Shown: in pieces, positions 52,372-61,466 of the stretch
How positions within the stretch are numbered: the stretch's first letter is position 1
How the letters are laid out: each line of letters starts with the position of its first letter
From: Candidatus Krumholzibacteriia bacterium
GTDB taxonomy: Bacteria; Krumholzibacteriota; Krumholzibacteriia; JAJRXK01
Assembly (NCBI GenBank): GCA_029932915.1
Contig: JAOZPE010000008.1
Location: 12,343-76,342, forward strand
DNA: 64,000 nucleotides
Direction: 5' to 3'
Notes under the pieces: model-generated
The model's database searches: none
Seen by the model: only the letters and a program-made list of their open reading frames with translations
What the model was told of the DNA's origin: nothing
Made by a program: the position numbers and the translations under genes

Positions 52372-54843
52372 TCAGCCCGCGCGCAGCTTCACCCCCAGAG
52401 CGGCGTCCAGCCGCTCGAGCATCGAAGCGATGATCAGATCGACCCGCCGGTCCTTCAAGGTGCCCTTCGCACTTCGCAGCACCAGGCGAACGCCGACGGC
52501 CCGGCTGCCCTTCTCGATCCCCTTGCCCTCATACACGTCGAAGACCTCATGGCTCTCGAGGATCTCCCCGCCGGCCTCTTCGAGGACGGCGGCCACCTGG
52601 GCGTAGTCGACGCCCGCGGGCACCACCAGGCTCAGGTCACGGCGCACGGGTGGATACACCGGGATGGGACGATAGCGGAGCTGGGCGGGAAGAAGCTCGA
52701 TGAGCGTCGCCAGCGGGAACTCCGCCCAGAAGACCGGTCCCTCGAGTTCGAAACGGCGCAGGACGGCCGGGTGGACCAGGCCGAGACGTCCCACTTCCCT
52801 TCCGTCGGCGAGGAAGCGCGCCGACACCTGCTCGGCCAGGAACGCCTCACCGGCGCCGGCCTCGACGCGGGCATCGATGGCAAGCCTCTCCAGGAGGACG
52901 CCCACGTCACCGAGCGCGTCGTAGGGATCGAGTTTGCGCGTCGTGCGCGAGAAGTGCATCTCTTCGGGCGGTCCCGCCCACAACAGCACCAGCGACTCGG
53001 GCTCATCGGGGAGAAGCTCCCCCTCACGGGCCAGGAAACAGCGGTCGATCTGGAAGAGGCGGATGGGCCGTGTCCATCCCCGCCGGCGGTTGCGGTCGAC
53101 GGTGCGCAACATCTCCGGCAGGGAGATCGATTTCAGGTATCCCTCACCCGCCACCAGGGGATTCAACACCTGCAGACGATCACGCCGCCGGTCGTCCTCG
53201 GCCAGACCCAGGCGGTCGGGGTCGGCCGCTTCCATGAAGGACGAGCCCATCACCTCGTGGAATCCCGAGGAGGCCAGGTGCTCGCGCAGCCGGTCCATGA
53301 GCGATTCCTTCGCCGTCCGCTCGGCCGGACGCAGCATCGGAGCCCGCTCGTGGATGGGGATGCGGTCGTAGCCGTACAGGCGCGCCACCTCTTCGATGGC
53401 GTCGATCTCCTCGAGCAGGTCCTTGCGGAAGGAAGGCTGTTCGACCTCGAGCACCGCCCCGTCGCCCTCCAGGGGCGACGCCGAGCCCTCTCCGGAGGCA
53501 ACGGCCGCACCGGAACGGTCGAGGATGCGGGCCGGGATCTCCAGCCGCTGCAGGAGACCGGCGGTCTCCTCGTCGCCGATCTCGATCCCCAGCACGCGCC
53601 GGATCTGGGTGATCCTCAACTGGAAGCGCCGTGGCGCAGGCGGGGGCGTCCCCCGCCCCTCGAAGGCCACCGGCCGCCCCTCTCCCCCACATACCTCGGT
53701 GATCAGGTCCGTCAGCCGCTGCTGCGCCCAGGGGACGATCTCGAAATCGCAGCCGCGCTCGAAGCGGTAGGAAGCATCGGTGCTCATGACCAGATCGCGC
53801 CGCATGGTGCGGATGGTCCCCGGATCGAAGGAGGCCACCTCCAGGAGCAGATCGATGGTCTCCTCGGAGACCTGGGTGCCCTCGCCCCCCATCAGCCCGG
53901 CCAGGGCGACGGCCTTCTTCTCGTCGGCGATGACCAGGTGCCGGGGTGTGAGCTCGCGCTCCTCCCCGTCCAGGGTCACCAGACGCTCGCCCTCGGCGGC
54001 GCGCCGCACGTGGATCGTCCTGCCCTCCAGGCGTGAGAGATCGAAGGCGTGGTTGGGCTGTCCACACTCGTAGAGCACGTAGTTGCTGCAGTCGACCACC
54101 GGGTGGATCGGGCGCTGGCCGATCGCCAGCAGGCGGCGGCGCATCCACTCCGGGGTCTCCGAAGGCCCGATGCCATGGATGATGCGTCCGGTGTAACGGG
54201 GACAGCCGTCGGCGTCGTCGCACACCGCGCGCCAGCCCTCGTCCTCATCGGCCACCTCGACCGCGCCCTTCAATGCCGGCACCCGCAGCTCGGTCTGGTA
54301 GTAGGCGGCCAGCTCGCGCGCCACGCCGATATGGCTGAGCCAGTCGGGACGGTTGGGCGTGACCTCGATCTCGATACAGGTGTCCTTCCAGCCGAAGAGC
54401 TCGTCGGCCGACGCTCCCAGGGGAGCGTCGTCGTCCAGCTCGAGGATGCCCTCGTGGCCCTCGCCCAGGCCCAGCTCCTTCTCGCTGCAGATCATCCCCT
54501 CGGAGGTCTCTCCGCGGATGCGGCTCTTCTTGATCCGGAAATCGCCGGGCAGGACCGCTCCGACCTTCGCGAAGGCGACCTTCAAGCCCTTGCGGACGTT
54601 GGGCGCCCCGCACACCACCGGAACTTCGCCGTCGCCGGTGTCGACGCGGCACACACTCAGACGGTCGGCGTTGGGATGCGGCCCGCTCTCGACCACATAG
54701 CCCACCACCACACCGGGGAAACTCTCTCCCACTTCATCCACCCGTTCGACTTCGAGGCCCAGCAGGGTGAGATCCTCGCACAGGGTATCGATGGACTCGG
54801 GAAGATCCACCAGTTCACGCAACCACTCGACGGAGAGCTTCAC
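52372..54843 (-). CDS. pheT: Phenylalanine-tRNA ligase beta subunit
   Basis: 823 residues: EMAP/tRNA-binding domain with HPNADRLSVCRVDTGDG and CGAPNVRKGLKVAFA, B3/B4 editing domain, B5 domains, the catalytic-like core with SVGFHEV-type GFHEVMGSSFMEA, and the C-terminal anticodon-binding B8 domain (YPPVRRDLSLVVP). Starts with MKLSVEWLRELVDLP. It follows pheS by 15 bases. Confidence 0.98.
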   Translation of the reverse strand: MKLSVEWLRELVDLPESIDTLCEDLTLLGLEVERVDEVGESFPGVVVGYVVESGPHPNADRLSVCRVDTGDGEVPVVCGAPNVRKGLKVAFAKVGAVLPGDFRIKKSRIRGETSEGMICSEKELGLGEGHEGILELDDDAPLGASADELFGWKDTCIEIEVTPNRPDWLSHIGVARELAAYYQTELRVPALKGAVEVADEDEGWRAVCDDADGCPRYTGRIIHGIGPSETPEWMRRRLLAIGQRPIHPVVDCSNYVLYECGQPNHAFDLSRLEGRTIHVRRAAEGERLVTLDGEERELTPRHLVIADEKKAVALAGLMGGEGTQVSEETIDLLLEVASFDPGTIRTMRRDLVMSTDASYRFERGCDFEIVPWAQQRLTDLITEVCGGEGRPVAFEGRGTPPPAPRRFQLRITQIRRVLGIEIGDEETAGLLQRLEIPARILDRSGAAVASGEGSASPLEGDGAVLEVEQPSFRKDLLEEIDAIEEVARLYGYDRIPIHERAPMLRPAERTAKESLMDRLREHLASSGFHEVMGSSFMEAADPDRLGLAEDDRRRDRLQVLNPLVAGEGYLKSISLPEMLRTVDRNRRRGWTRPIRLFQIDRCFLAREGELLPDEPESLVLLWAGPPEEMHFSRTTRKLDPYDALGDVGVLLERLAIDARVEAGAGEAFLAEQVSARFLADGREVGRLGLVHPAVLRRFELEGPVFWAEFPLATLIELLPAQLRYRPIPVYPPVRRDLSLVVPAGVDYAQVAAVLEEAGGEILESHEVFDVYEGKGIEKGSRAVGVRLVLRSAKGTLKDRRVDLIIASMLERLDAALGVKLRAG

Positions 54844-54858
54844 GATGACCCCCTCGAC

Positions 54859-55857
54859 TCAACCCGGGAACTGGCGATGGAAACGGATATCGTTGTCGTA
54901 GAGCAGGCGGATGTCGGGAATGGCCGCGGCCACCATCGCCAGCCGGTCGATCCCCATCCCGAAGGCGAATCCGGTGTAGGCATCCTCCGGATAGCCGCAG
55001 TTGGCGAAGACGTGGGGATGGACCATGCCGGCCCCCATGATCTCCAGCCAGGCGCCCTTTCCATCCTTGCCCTGCCACCACAGATCGACCTCGACGCTCG
55101 GTTCGGTGAAGGGGAAGAAGTGCGGACGGAAACGCAGTCGCGGCTCGTCCTCTCCGCTGAACTCACGCACGAAGGCCAGGACCGTGGCCTTCAGGTCGGC
55201 CATCGACACGGCGCGGTCGACGAAGAGCCCCTCGATCTGGAAGAACTCGGCCGCGTGGCTGGCGTCCGGCTGCTCCTGGCGGTACACCCTTCCGGGCGCG
55301 ACGATGGCGATGGGCGGCGTGTGCTCCCGCATGTACCGCACCTGCACCGGCGAGGTCTGCGTCCGCAGGACGACCTCGTCGTTGATGTAGAAGGTGTCCT
55401 GCAGATCGCGGCTGGGATGGTCGTCGGGGAAGTTCAACGCGGTGAAGTTCAGGGCATCGAGTTCGACATCGGGCCCGTCGGCGCGCGTGTAGCCCATGCC
55501 GTGGAAGATGTCGCAGATGCGCTCGATGGTCTGGTGGATGAGGTGGCGCGAACCCGAATGCGGACGGCGTCCCGGAAGGGTCAGGTCCCAGCGGCCGTCG
55601 ACCTCCAGGCTTCCCTCCTCCAGTTCCTCGCGGCGGGCCTGGATGAGGCCCTCCACTTCGTTCTTGGCCCGGTTGAGCGCCTGCCCCGCCGCCGGCCGTT
55701 CCTCGGCCGGGAGTTCCTTGAGACCGCGCAGCAGGAGGGTGAGTTCCCCCTTGCGTCCGAGGAAGCGCACCCGCACGCGCTCGAGGGCATCGAGCTCGCC
55801 GGCCGAGGCGATCTCGCTTCGTGCGCTACTGACGATCGCTTCGATCTCCCCTTGCAT
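54859..55857 (-). CDS. pheS: Phenylalanine-tRNA ligase alpha subunit
   Basis: 332 residues: coiled coil then class II core: HPLGSRHLI-type GSRHLIHQTIERICDIFHGMGY, FTALNFPDDHPSRDLQDTFYI (motif 1/2), LRTQTSPVQVRYM, FRPHFFPFTEPSVEVDLWW (phenylalanine binding) and FGMGIDRLAMV (motif 3). The start ATG is preceded by AAGGAGGGGGAAGG. Confidence 0.98.
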   Translation of the reverse strand: MQGEIEAIVSSARSEIASAGELDALERVRVRFLGRKGELTLLLRGLKELPAEERPAAGQALNRAKNEVEGLIQARREELEEGSLEVDGRWDLTLPGRRPHSGSRHLIHQTIERICDIFHGMGYTRADGPDVELDALNFTALNFPDDHPSRDLQDTFYINDEVVLRTQTSPVQVRYMREHTPPIAIVAPGRVYRQEQPDASHAAEFFQIEGLFVDRAVSMADLKATVLAFVREFSGEDEPRLRFRPHFFPFTEPSVEVDLWWQGKDGKGAWLEIMGAGMVHPHVFANCGYPEDAYTGFAFGMGIDRLAMVAAAIPDIRLLYDNDIRFHRQFPG

Positions 55858-55881
55858 CCTTCCCCCTCCTTCAGGAACGAC

Positions 55882-55908
55882 CGCCCCGAGAGCCGATGGC
55901 CCGGGGCG
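55882..55908 (-). terminator. Hairpin between rplT and pheS
   Basis: CGCCCCG / CGGGGCG with an inner GCC/GGC stem, 26 bases before the pheS start codon on the minus strand. It could be the terminator of infC-rpmI-rplT or part of a pheST attenuator. No leader peptide rich in Phe codons is visible. Confidence 0.4.
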
Positions 55909-55945
55909 TTGTCGCCGAGATCATCCTCCCCCACCGGAGATCCGC

Positions 55946-56299
55946 TCAGAGATGCGCCTTCGCCGTCTCGGCGATCTTGGCGAAGCTCTGCTCGTCGCGG
56001 ACGGCCAGGTCGGCCAGGATCTTCCGGTCGATCTCGATATGGGCGGCCTTCAGACCGCGGATGAGACGACTGTAGCTGAGGCCGTGCAGACGGGCCGCCG
56101 CGTTGATGCGGGTGATCCACAGTCTGCGGAAGTCACGCTTCTTCGTCCGGCGGTCACGGTAGGCGTAGGCCAGGGCCCGGTCGACGGTTTCCTGAGCGGT
56201 GCGGTTCAGTTTGCTGCGGCCGCCATAGTATCCGCGGGCCCGATCGAGAACCTTCTTGCGTCGGGCGCGACTGGCCGGGTTGTTCGTTGCACGAGACAT
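55946..56299 (-). CDS. rplT: 50S ribosomal protein L20
   Basis: 117 residues, full length: [26 protein letters not shown] and [38 protein letters not shown]20 is also the autogenous repressor of this operon in studied bacteria. Confidence 0.98.
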   Translation of the reverse strand: MSRATNNPASRARRKKVLDRARGYYGGRSKLNRTAQETVDRALAYAYRDRRTKKRDFRRLWITRINAAARLHGLSYSRLIRGLKAAHIEIDRKILADLAVRDEQSFAKIAETAKAHL

Positions 56300-56328
56300 G
56301 GTCGAACCTTCCTCCTTACGCGGGGCGA

Positions 56329-56526
56329 TCAGCCGCCCGCGAGCATCTTCTTGACACGGCTCTCGTCGACGGAAGCCACCAAGGTGAGCTGGCGCAGGTT
56401 TCTCTTCCGCTTCGTGGTCTTCTTCGTGAAGATATGTCCGTGATAGGCTTTCTGGCGGCGGATCTTGCCGCTGCCCGTCTTCCGGAACCGCTTCGCGGCG
56501 GCTCGGTTCGACTTCATTTTCGGCAT
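56329..56526 (-). CDS. rpmI: 50S ribosomal protein L35
   Basis: 65 residues: [20 protein letters not shown] and [23 protein letters not shown]. Start ATG 56526; the longer frame adds five non-conserved residues. Gap of 29 bases to rplT. Confidence 0.98.
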   Translation of the reverse strand: MPKMKSNRAAAKRFRKTGSGKIRRQKAYHGHIFTKKTTKRKRNLRQLTLVASVDESRVKKMLAGG

Positions 56527-56576
56527 GGTGCCTCTCCTCATGAGCGGGAACGCGCCAGGCGCCCTCCCGCGGGGTT

Positions 56577-57110
56577 CTACTTCTTCCGAGTGGGGGGCAT
56601 CAGCATCAGGCTGAGCGTGTTGCCCTCCATCTTGGGCGGGTCGGCCACGAGGGCCGCCTCGTCCAGATCTTCCAACAGGCGCGTGATGACCATCATGCCC
56701 CTCTCCTGGTGCGCCATCTCACGGCCCCGGAACTGGACGATCACCTTCACCTTGTCGCCGGCCTCGAGAAACTCGAGGATGTGCCGCTTCTTGAACTGGT
56801 AGTCGTGATCCTCCGTCTTGGGACGGAACTTGATCACCTTGACCCTCTGCTGGTGCTGCTTCGACTTGGCCTTCTTCTGCTTCTTGCTCTCCTCGTAGCG
56901 GAAGCGGCCGTAGTCCATGATGCGGCACACCGGGGGCCGGGCGGTGGGAGCGACCTCCACCAGGTCCAGGCCCCGCTCCTGAGCCAACTCGAGGGCGTCG
57001 CGGGTATCCATGATCCCGAGCTGTTCACCCTCCTCGTCGATCACCCGGATCTGCGGAATGCGGATCTGGAAGTTCACCCGAGTCTGTGGCGTCGATGACG
57101 GTTTCGCGAT
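56577..57110 (-). CDS. infC: Translation initiation factor IF-3, apparent AUC start
   Basis: 177 residues: [47 protein letters not shown] (N domain), a Lys-rich linker ([17 protein letters not shown]) and the C domain ([44 protein letters not shown]). No ATG, GTG or TTG precedes a sensible N-terminus, but AAGGAGG is followed 7 bases later by ATC (57108-57110). infC uses AUU or AUC starts in many bacteria as part of IF-3 self-regulation. GTG at the VNF codon is the alternative. Confidence 0.93.
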   Translation of the reverse strand: MAKPSSTPQTRVNFQIRIPQIRVIDEEGEQLGIMDTRDALELAQERGLDLVEVAPTARPPVCRIMDYGRFRYEESKKQKKAKSKQHQQRVKVIKFRPKTEDHDYQFKKRHILEFLEAGDKVKVIVQFRGREMAHQERGMMVITRLLEDLDEAALVADPPKMEGNTLSLMLMPPTRKK

Positions 57111-57189
57111 GTCGAGACCTCCTTCGTCTCCATTTCTGCCCGCTTCCGCCGCGTCTCCGCGCGCTTGTGGTACGCACCGGAGGGCACGG

Positions 57190-57216
57190 AAAAAGAGCAG
57201 ACATCCCGGTCTGCTC
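57190..57216 (-). terminator. Intrinsic terminator in the infC leader (attenuator)
   Basis: Minus-strand hairpin GAGCAGAC-CGGGAT-GTCTGCTC directly followed by TTTTT, 80 bases before infC. An upstream element can pair with its 5' arm, so it looks like a regulated terminator. Confidence 0.75.
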
Positions 57217-57299
57217 ATGTCACGTGGAACACCTGCTCCGCCTGGAGAGTGTCCGGAACCCGGCTGGATGACCCCCATCCGGGGCGCCTCCGCAGGGTG

Positions 57300-57316
57300 A
57301 GAAGCAGACCGCTTCT
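57300..57316 (-). promoter_or_regulatory. Antiterminator element of the infC leader
   Basis: On the minus strand CGGTCTGCT (57303-57311) is perfectly complementary, over 9 bases, to AGCAGACCG of the terminator hairpin. The same site also sits in a small hairpin AGAAGC-GGTCT-GCTTCT. The rest of 57111-57385 shows no gene; it includes a short overlapping frame without support. Confidence 0.6.
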
Positions 57317-57385
57317 TCTTCTTCGAATGTCCGGGCCGGCCCGATCGAAGCCTGGGAACCCCAGGGGATGGGCCGAGCAGCCAAT

Positions 57386-59311
57386 CTAGCTTCGAGCGGC
57401 CACCTCGTCAAGCAGGCTGCTGCGCAGCTCGTCGACGGCGACGGCGCCCTGGTCACCCCGTCCGTGCCGGCGAACCGCCACGGTGCCCGCATCCCGCTCT
57501 TTGGCCCCGATCACGAGCATATAGGGGATCTTCTCCATCTCCGCCTCGCGGATCTTCCGGCCGATCTTCTCCCCTCGGGCATCGGTCTCCACCCGGAGCC
57601 CGGCCGCCTGCAGACGCTCCTCGACCTGCCGGGCATAGTCGTTGAACTCCTCGCCCACGGTGAGGATCCGGGCCTGGATGGGGGCCAGCCACAGCGGGAA
57701 ATCGCCGGCGTACTGCTCGGTGAGCATCCCGATGAAGCGCTCGAGCGAGCCGAAGATGGCCCGGTGCACCATGAAGACGTTCTTGCGCTCGCCGTTCTCG
57801 TCCACGTAGTCCACCCCGAAACGCCGGGGCAGATTGAAGTCGAACTGGCAGGTGGAGGTCTGCCATTTCCGGCCCAGGGCGTCCACCAGCTTCACATCGA
57901 TCTTCGGACCGTAGAATACCGCCTCCCCTTCCATCCGCTTGTAGGGGAAGCCCTCGGCCTCGATCGCGCGCACCAGCGAGCGTTCGGCCATCTCCCATTC
58001 CTCATCCGATCCGGCGTACTTGTCCTTCTTCTTCGGGTCGCGTACGGACAACTCCACCTGGAACTCGTTGAAGCCGAAGGTGGTGAGGATGTGGCGGGTC
58101 AGTTTCAGGACCCCGAGGATCTCGTCCTCGAGCTGATCGGGGGTGCAGAAGATGTGCGCGTCGTCCTGGGTGAAGCCGCGCACCCGCAGCATGCCGTGCA
58201 GGGTACCGCTGCGCTCGTAGCGGTAGACGGTCCCCATCTCCGCGTAACGCACGGGCAGTTCGCGGTAGCTCCACAGCTTCCTCTTGTAGATGAGGATGTG
58301 CAGAGGGCAGTTCATCGGCTTGACCACGTACTCCTGCCCCTCGATCTCGAAGATGTACATGTTCTCCTTGTAGAAGTCCATGTGCCCGGAGGTGTGCCAC
58401 AGGTGCCCCCGGCTGATGTGAGGGGTGTCGACCATGGCGTAGCCGTGGGCGACGTGCTCCTTCTCCCAGAAGTCGATGAGGGCGCGCCGCAGGATGGAAC
58501 CCTTGGGGTGGTAGAACGCCAGCCCCCCACCGGCCTCGTCCTGGATGGAGAACAGATCGAGTTCGCGGCCGAGCTTGCGATGATCCCGCCGGCTGGCCTC
58601 TTCCAGACGTTGCAGATAGGCCTTCAGGTCCTTCTTGGAGAACCATGCGGTGCCGTAGATGCGTTGCAACTGTTCGCGCTTCTCGTCGCCGCGCCAGTAG
58701 GCGCCCGCCACGCTCATCAGCTTGAATGCCTTGATCTGTTCGGTGTTCTCCAGGTGGGGGCCTTCGCACAGGTCGGTGAAATCGCCCATGGTGTAGGCGT
58801 AGAGCTGGGCGTCACCGAGCTCCTCGATCTGCTCCACCTTGAAGGGCTGGTCGCCGAAGCGTTGGAGCGCCTCCTCCCGGCTGAGGCGTTCACGGGTGAT
58901 GGGCAGTTTGCGGGCGGCCAGTTCGCGCATCTTCTCTTCGATCCGCGCCAGATCGTCCTCGGTGAAGGGGCGGTCGACCTCGATGTCGTAGTAGAAACCG
59001 TCCTCCACCGGCGGACCGAAGGCGAAACGGGCGCCGGGAAAGAGTTCCTGCACGGCATAGGCCATCAGATGGGCGGTGCTGTGGCGCAGGACGTAGAGGC
59101 CGTCCTCGCTGTCGCGGGTCACCACTTCGAGAGTGGCATCCTTCTGGAGTGGCTCGTCCATGGGCTCGTAACGGCCGTCGACGCGCGCGGCCACGGCGGC
59201 CCGGGCCAGACCCGCGCCGATCGACGCGATGGCCTCGCGCACGCTGATGCCCTTGGGCACTTCGATGGCCTGGCCATCGGGAAGGGTCAGTTGAAGGGTT
59301 CCCTCTGCCAT
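57386..59311 (-). CDS. thrS: Threonine-tRNA ligase
   Basis: 641 residues, full length: TGS domain (LTLPDGQAIEVPKGISVREA), SAD editing domain (HSTAHLMAYAVQELFPGARFAFGPPVEDGFYYDIEV), class II core with HPKGSILRRALIDFWEKEH, zinc Cys in KPMNCPLHILIYK, GTVYRYERSGTLHGMLRVRGFTQDDAHIFC, and the anticodon-binding domain. I chose ATG 59311; the longer frame has no conserved sequence. Confidence 0.98.
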   Translation of the reverse strand: MAEGTLQLTLPDGQAIEVPKGISVREAIASIGAGLARAAVAARVDGRYEPMDEPLQKDATLEVVTRDSEDGLYVLRHSTAHLMAYAVQELFPGARFAFGPPVEDGFYYDIEVDRPFTEDDLARIEEKMRELAARKLPITRERLSREEALQRFGDQPFKVEQIEELGDAQLYAYTMGDFTDLCEGPHLENTEQIKAFKLMSVAGAYWRGDEKREQLQRIYGTAWFSKKDLKAYLQRLEEASRRDHRKLGRELDLFSIQDEAGGGLAFYHPKGSILRRALIDFWEKEHVAHGYAMVDTPHISRGHLWHTSGHMDFYKENMYIFEIEGQEYVVKPMNCPLHILIYKRKLWSYRELPVRYAEMGTVYRYERSGTLHGMLRVRGFTQDDAHIFCTPDQLEDEILGVLKLTRHILTTFGFNEFQVELSVRDPKKKDKYAGSDEEWEMAERSLVRAIEAEGFPYKRMEGEAVFYGPKIDVKLVDALGRKWQTSTCQFDFNLPRRFGVDYVDENGERKNVFMVHRAIFGSLERFIGMLTEQYAGDFPLWLAPIQARILTVGEEFNDYARQVEERLQAAGLRVETDARGEKIGRKIREAEMEKIPYMLVIGAKERDAGTVAVRRHGRGDQGAVAVDELRSSLLDEVAARS

Positions 59312-59346
59312 GCTCCAGGTCCTTTCCCACGGGGGGCAGAAACGAC

Positions 59347-59372
59347 AAAGGCGAACCCGGAGGTTCACCCTT
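59347..59372 (-). terminator. Hairpin between tRNA-Val and thrS
   Basis: Minus strand AAGGGTGAACC / GGTTCGCCTTT, 11 pairs including two G-T, with a 4-base loop, followed by GTCGTTTCT. Probably the tRNA-Val terminator or a thrS leader structure. Confidence 0.55.
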
Positions 59373-59426
59373 GCCTCGACCAGGCCCACTGGCGTCCCCG
59401 GTGGGAACGCGGTTTCGGAAAGTCGG

Positions 59427-59504
59427 TGGTGGGCGATACTGGACTTGAACCAGTGACCTCTTACATGTCAAGCAAGCGCTCTGACCAAGCTGAGCTAATC
59501 GCCC
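59427..59504 (-). tRNA. tRNA-Val, anticodon GAC
   Basis: Minus strand: acceptor GGGCGAT/ATCGCCC, anticodon stem CTTGC/GTAAG around TTGACAT gives GAC. T-arm CACTGGTTCAAGTCCAGT; CCA encoded at 59427-59429. Confidence 0.95.
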
Positions 59505-59518
59505 ACCGGAGAAGAAAA

Positions 59519-59547
59519 TAGATATCCCCCCGCCTGGGCCGTGTCAA
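59519..59547 (-). promoter_or_regulatory. Promoter of tRNA-Val(GAC)
   Basis: Minus strand TTGACA (59542-59547) and TATCTA (59519-59524) with a 17-base spacer; a near-consensus promoter whose -35 overlaps the end of moaE. It may also serve thrS. Confidence 0.75.
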
Positions 59548-59954
59548 GTCCCGCCGAGCGGATCGGCGGGCAGAAACTCCCGTTTCCAGACGGGCGCCCG
59601 CTGCTTCAGCTCGTCGATGAGCCAACGGCACACCTGGAAGGCCCGCTCGCGGTGAACGCTCGAGACGGCGATGTAGACCGCACACGCCCCCACCTCGACC
59701 ACGCCGTTGCGATGGGCCACGACCGCATCGAACTCGCCCCAGCGGCGATGGGCCTCCTCCAGGAGCCCATGGAGCGTCCCCTCGGCCATCTCCTCGTAGA
59801 TCTCGTAGTCGATGGCCCGCAGCCGTCGTCCCTCCTCGCTGCGCCGGACGATGCCGCTGAACTCGACGACGGCCCCGCGTTCCTCCCCCATCACCCAGGC
59901 CCTCAGGCGACCTGGATCGAGCGGCTTCGCTGTCAGCAGCACATGGTCACCCAT
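59544..59954 (-). CDS. moaE: Molybdopterin synthase catalytic subunit MoaE
   Basis: 136 residues: GAVVEFSGIVRRSEEGRRLRAIDYEIYEEMAE, VVAHRNGVVEVGACAVYIAVSSVHRERAFQVCRWLIDELKQRAPVWKREF with the conserved lysines. Together with MoaD it inserts dithiolene sulfur into precursor Z. It follows moaD by 3 bases; other molybdenum-cofactor genes are not in the window. Confidence 0.95.
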   Translation of the reverse strand: MGDHVLLTAKPLDPGRLRAWVMGEERGAVVEFSGIVRRSEEGRRLRAIDYEIYEEMAEGTLHGLLEEAHRRWGEFDAVVAHRNGVVEVGACAVYIAVSSVHRERAFQVCRWLIDELKQRAPVWKREFLPADPLGGT

Positions 59955-59957
59955 CGC

Positions 59958-60197
59958 TCAACCCCCGCTGAACGGCGGCAGGACCGCCACCCGCCGAGCT
60001 CCAGCCATGGGGGTCGAAGGATCCGCCAGCTCGTCGTCCACCGCCCACGCCAGGTGGGCGGCCATCTCCTGCAGGCGGCGATGCCGCCGGAAGAGCTCGT
60101 CCTGGAGCTCACCGAGGGTGGTGAAGGCGTGGGCCGGCAGTTCTTCCCGCGGCGTGCCCGCGCGGCGAGCCGCCTCGGCGAAATAGAGGATCTCCAC
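59958..60197 (-). CDS. moaD: Molybdopterin synthase sulfur-carrier subunit MoaD
   Basis: 79 residues with a ubiquitin fold (VEILYFAEAARRAGTPREEL, LGELQDELFRRH) and the essential C-terminal di-glycine VAVLPPFSGG. The GTG start (60197) gives the family's usual length; a longer frame from 60287 would cross the sigma-factor terminator. Confidence 0.9.
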   Translation of the reverse strand: MEILYFAEAARRAGTPREELPAHAFTTLGELQDELFRRHRRLQEMAAHLAWAVDDELADPSTPMAGARRVAVLPPFSGG

Positions 60198-60230
60198 CCG
60201 CGTTCCGTCCAACTGCGAACCCTCCCGTGG

Positions 60231-60270
60231 AAAAGCAAGAGGCGCACGCCCGATGGGAGCGTGCGCCTCT
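60231..60270 (-). terminator. Intrinsic terminator of the sigma-factor gene
   Basis: A perfect 12-bp inverted repeat AGAGGCGCACGC / GCGTGCGCCTCT with a 9-base loop, followed on the minus strand by TGCTTTTCC. It sits 17 bases after the stop codon. Confidence 0.8.
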
Positions 60271-60286
60271 GGTGGATGGATCCCCA

Positions 60287-61144
60287 TCAGCTCAGGAAGT
60301 CGGTGAGGTTCGTTCCGGCCACCGCGTGACGCATCTTCCGCAGGGCGTCGTTGCGGATCTGGCGGACCCTCTCACGAGAGAGATGGATATCCTCGCCGAT
60401 GGCCTCCAGCGAGGTACTCTCCTCGCCGCTGAGACCGTAGTACCGCACCACGATGTCCCGCTCGCGGCTGGTGAGTTTCTCCATGGCTCCCTCGAGCTGA
60501 CTGCGCAGTTCATCCTGCGCGAACTTGTCCTCCGGAGTGGGATCGTCCGGATCGAAGAGGATCTCCTGCAGGGGCTGGGAATCCTCGTCGTGCAGGCTCT
60601 CGTCGATGGACAAGAGGGGACGCAGGACGGCGTTGATCTCGTTGAGTTTGCTCTCGGAGATCTCCAGTTGTTTGGCCAGCTCCTCCTGGTGGATCGCCCC
60701 GCCGCGCTCCTGCTCCATGCGGTTGTTGATCTTGCGCAGACGCTGTGCCTGTTGTGCGCGGTTGATGGGCAGACGGACGGTGTGCGTCTGTTCGGCCAGG
60801 GCCTTCTGGATGGCCTGACGGATCCACCACACTGCATAGGAGATGAAACGGAAGTTCCGACGTTCGTCGAAGCGATGGGCCGCGGTGATCAATCCCATGT
60901 TGCCTTCGGCGATGAGATCGAGGAAGGACAGACCGTGCCCCACATAGCGCTTGGCCACGCTCACCACGAACCGCAGGTTCGAGTACACGAGCTTTTCCAG
61001 TGCGGCCTCGTCCCCCTCGCGGATACGCCGCGCGAGCTCGAACTCCTGCTCCTTGGTCAGCAGGGGGTAGCGGCCGATGACCTTGAGATAGTGTTGCAAC
61101 GCCTGATCCTGTCGTCGATCAGGGCTGCGCTCGACTTCGTACAT
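60287..61144 (-). CDS. rpoD: Sigma70-family primary-type sigma factor (RpoD/SigA)
   Basis: 285 residues without region 1.1, as in Bacteroidetes-type SigA. Region 1.2/2: [55 protein letters not shown], region 2.4 [19 protein letters not shown], region 3, and region 4.2 [22 protein letters not shown]. The -35/-10 boxes found here (TTGACA, TA---T) fit recognition by it. ATG 61144 has GGAGGATGGA just upstream. Whether it is the sole housekeeping factor is not shown. Confidence 0.93.
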   Translation of the reverse strand: MYEVERSPDRRQDQALQHYLKVIGRYPLLTKEQEFELARRIREGDEAALEKLVYSNLRFVVSVAKRYVGHGLSFLDLIAEGNMGLITAAHRFDERRNFRFISYAVWWIRQAIQKALAEQTHTVRLPINRAQQAQRLRKINNRMEQERGGAIHQEELAKQLEISESKLNEINAVLRPLLSIDESLHDEDSQPLQEILFDPDDPTPEDKFAQDELRSQLEGAMEKLTSRERDIVVRYYGLSGEESTSLEAIGEDIHLSRERVRQIRNDALRKMRHAVAGTNLTDFLS

Positions 61145-61407
61145 TCCATCCTCCACCTGGGCGCGGCCACGCCGCGCCGCCACCGCCGCTCTTCCCGGAG
61201 CCTCCACCGGGGTGCGACGCACGTTGTGGGGTCCGCCGAAACGGCGCCCACGTGACCCCCTCGTGACGGGAGTCGGTATCTTCTCCTACGTCAAGCACGG
61301 GAAGCGGTTCCCGACGGAGTTGCCGTGATCCATCGGGAATGGGCGCGAAGATCGACTCTCCTCCTCGATCGGGGGGAGAAGGCCCCTCCAACGCTGATTC
61401 TGGACCA
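61145..61407 (-). other. Upstream region of the sigma-factor gene
   Basis: Part of a 322-base gap after dnaK. No gene seen. One possible -35 (TTGACG, minus strand, near 61292) has no good -10 partner. Contains the reading-frame extension of the sigma gene without conserved residues. Confidence 0.4.
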
Positions 61408-61437
61408 CGGCCCGCCGGCTGTCAAGCCGACGGGCCG
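61408..61437 (-). terminator. Hairpin after dnaK
   Basis: Minus-strand stem CGGCCCGTCGGC / GCCGGCGGGCCG, 12 pairs with one G-T and a 6-base loop, about 30 bases past the dnaK stop. No T-tract follows, so strength is uncertain. Confidence 0.6.
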
Positions 61438-61466
61438 CCGGGAGCGCCTTCCGCTGAGAACACTGT

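Noticed and set aside
57070-57134. Short frame (ATG at about 57134, 19 codons, minus strand) overlapping the infC start as a leader peptide
   Set aside because: It uses the same ribosome-binding region as infC and has no conserved content I can see. A coding role is possible but unsupported.
59312-59426. T-box leader for thrS
   Set aside because: No T-box consensus or specifier loop is seen; the hairpin fits a tRNA terminator better.
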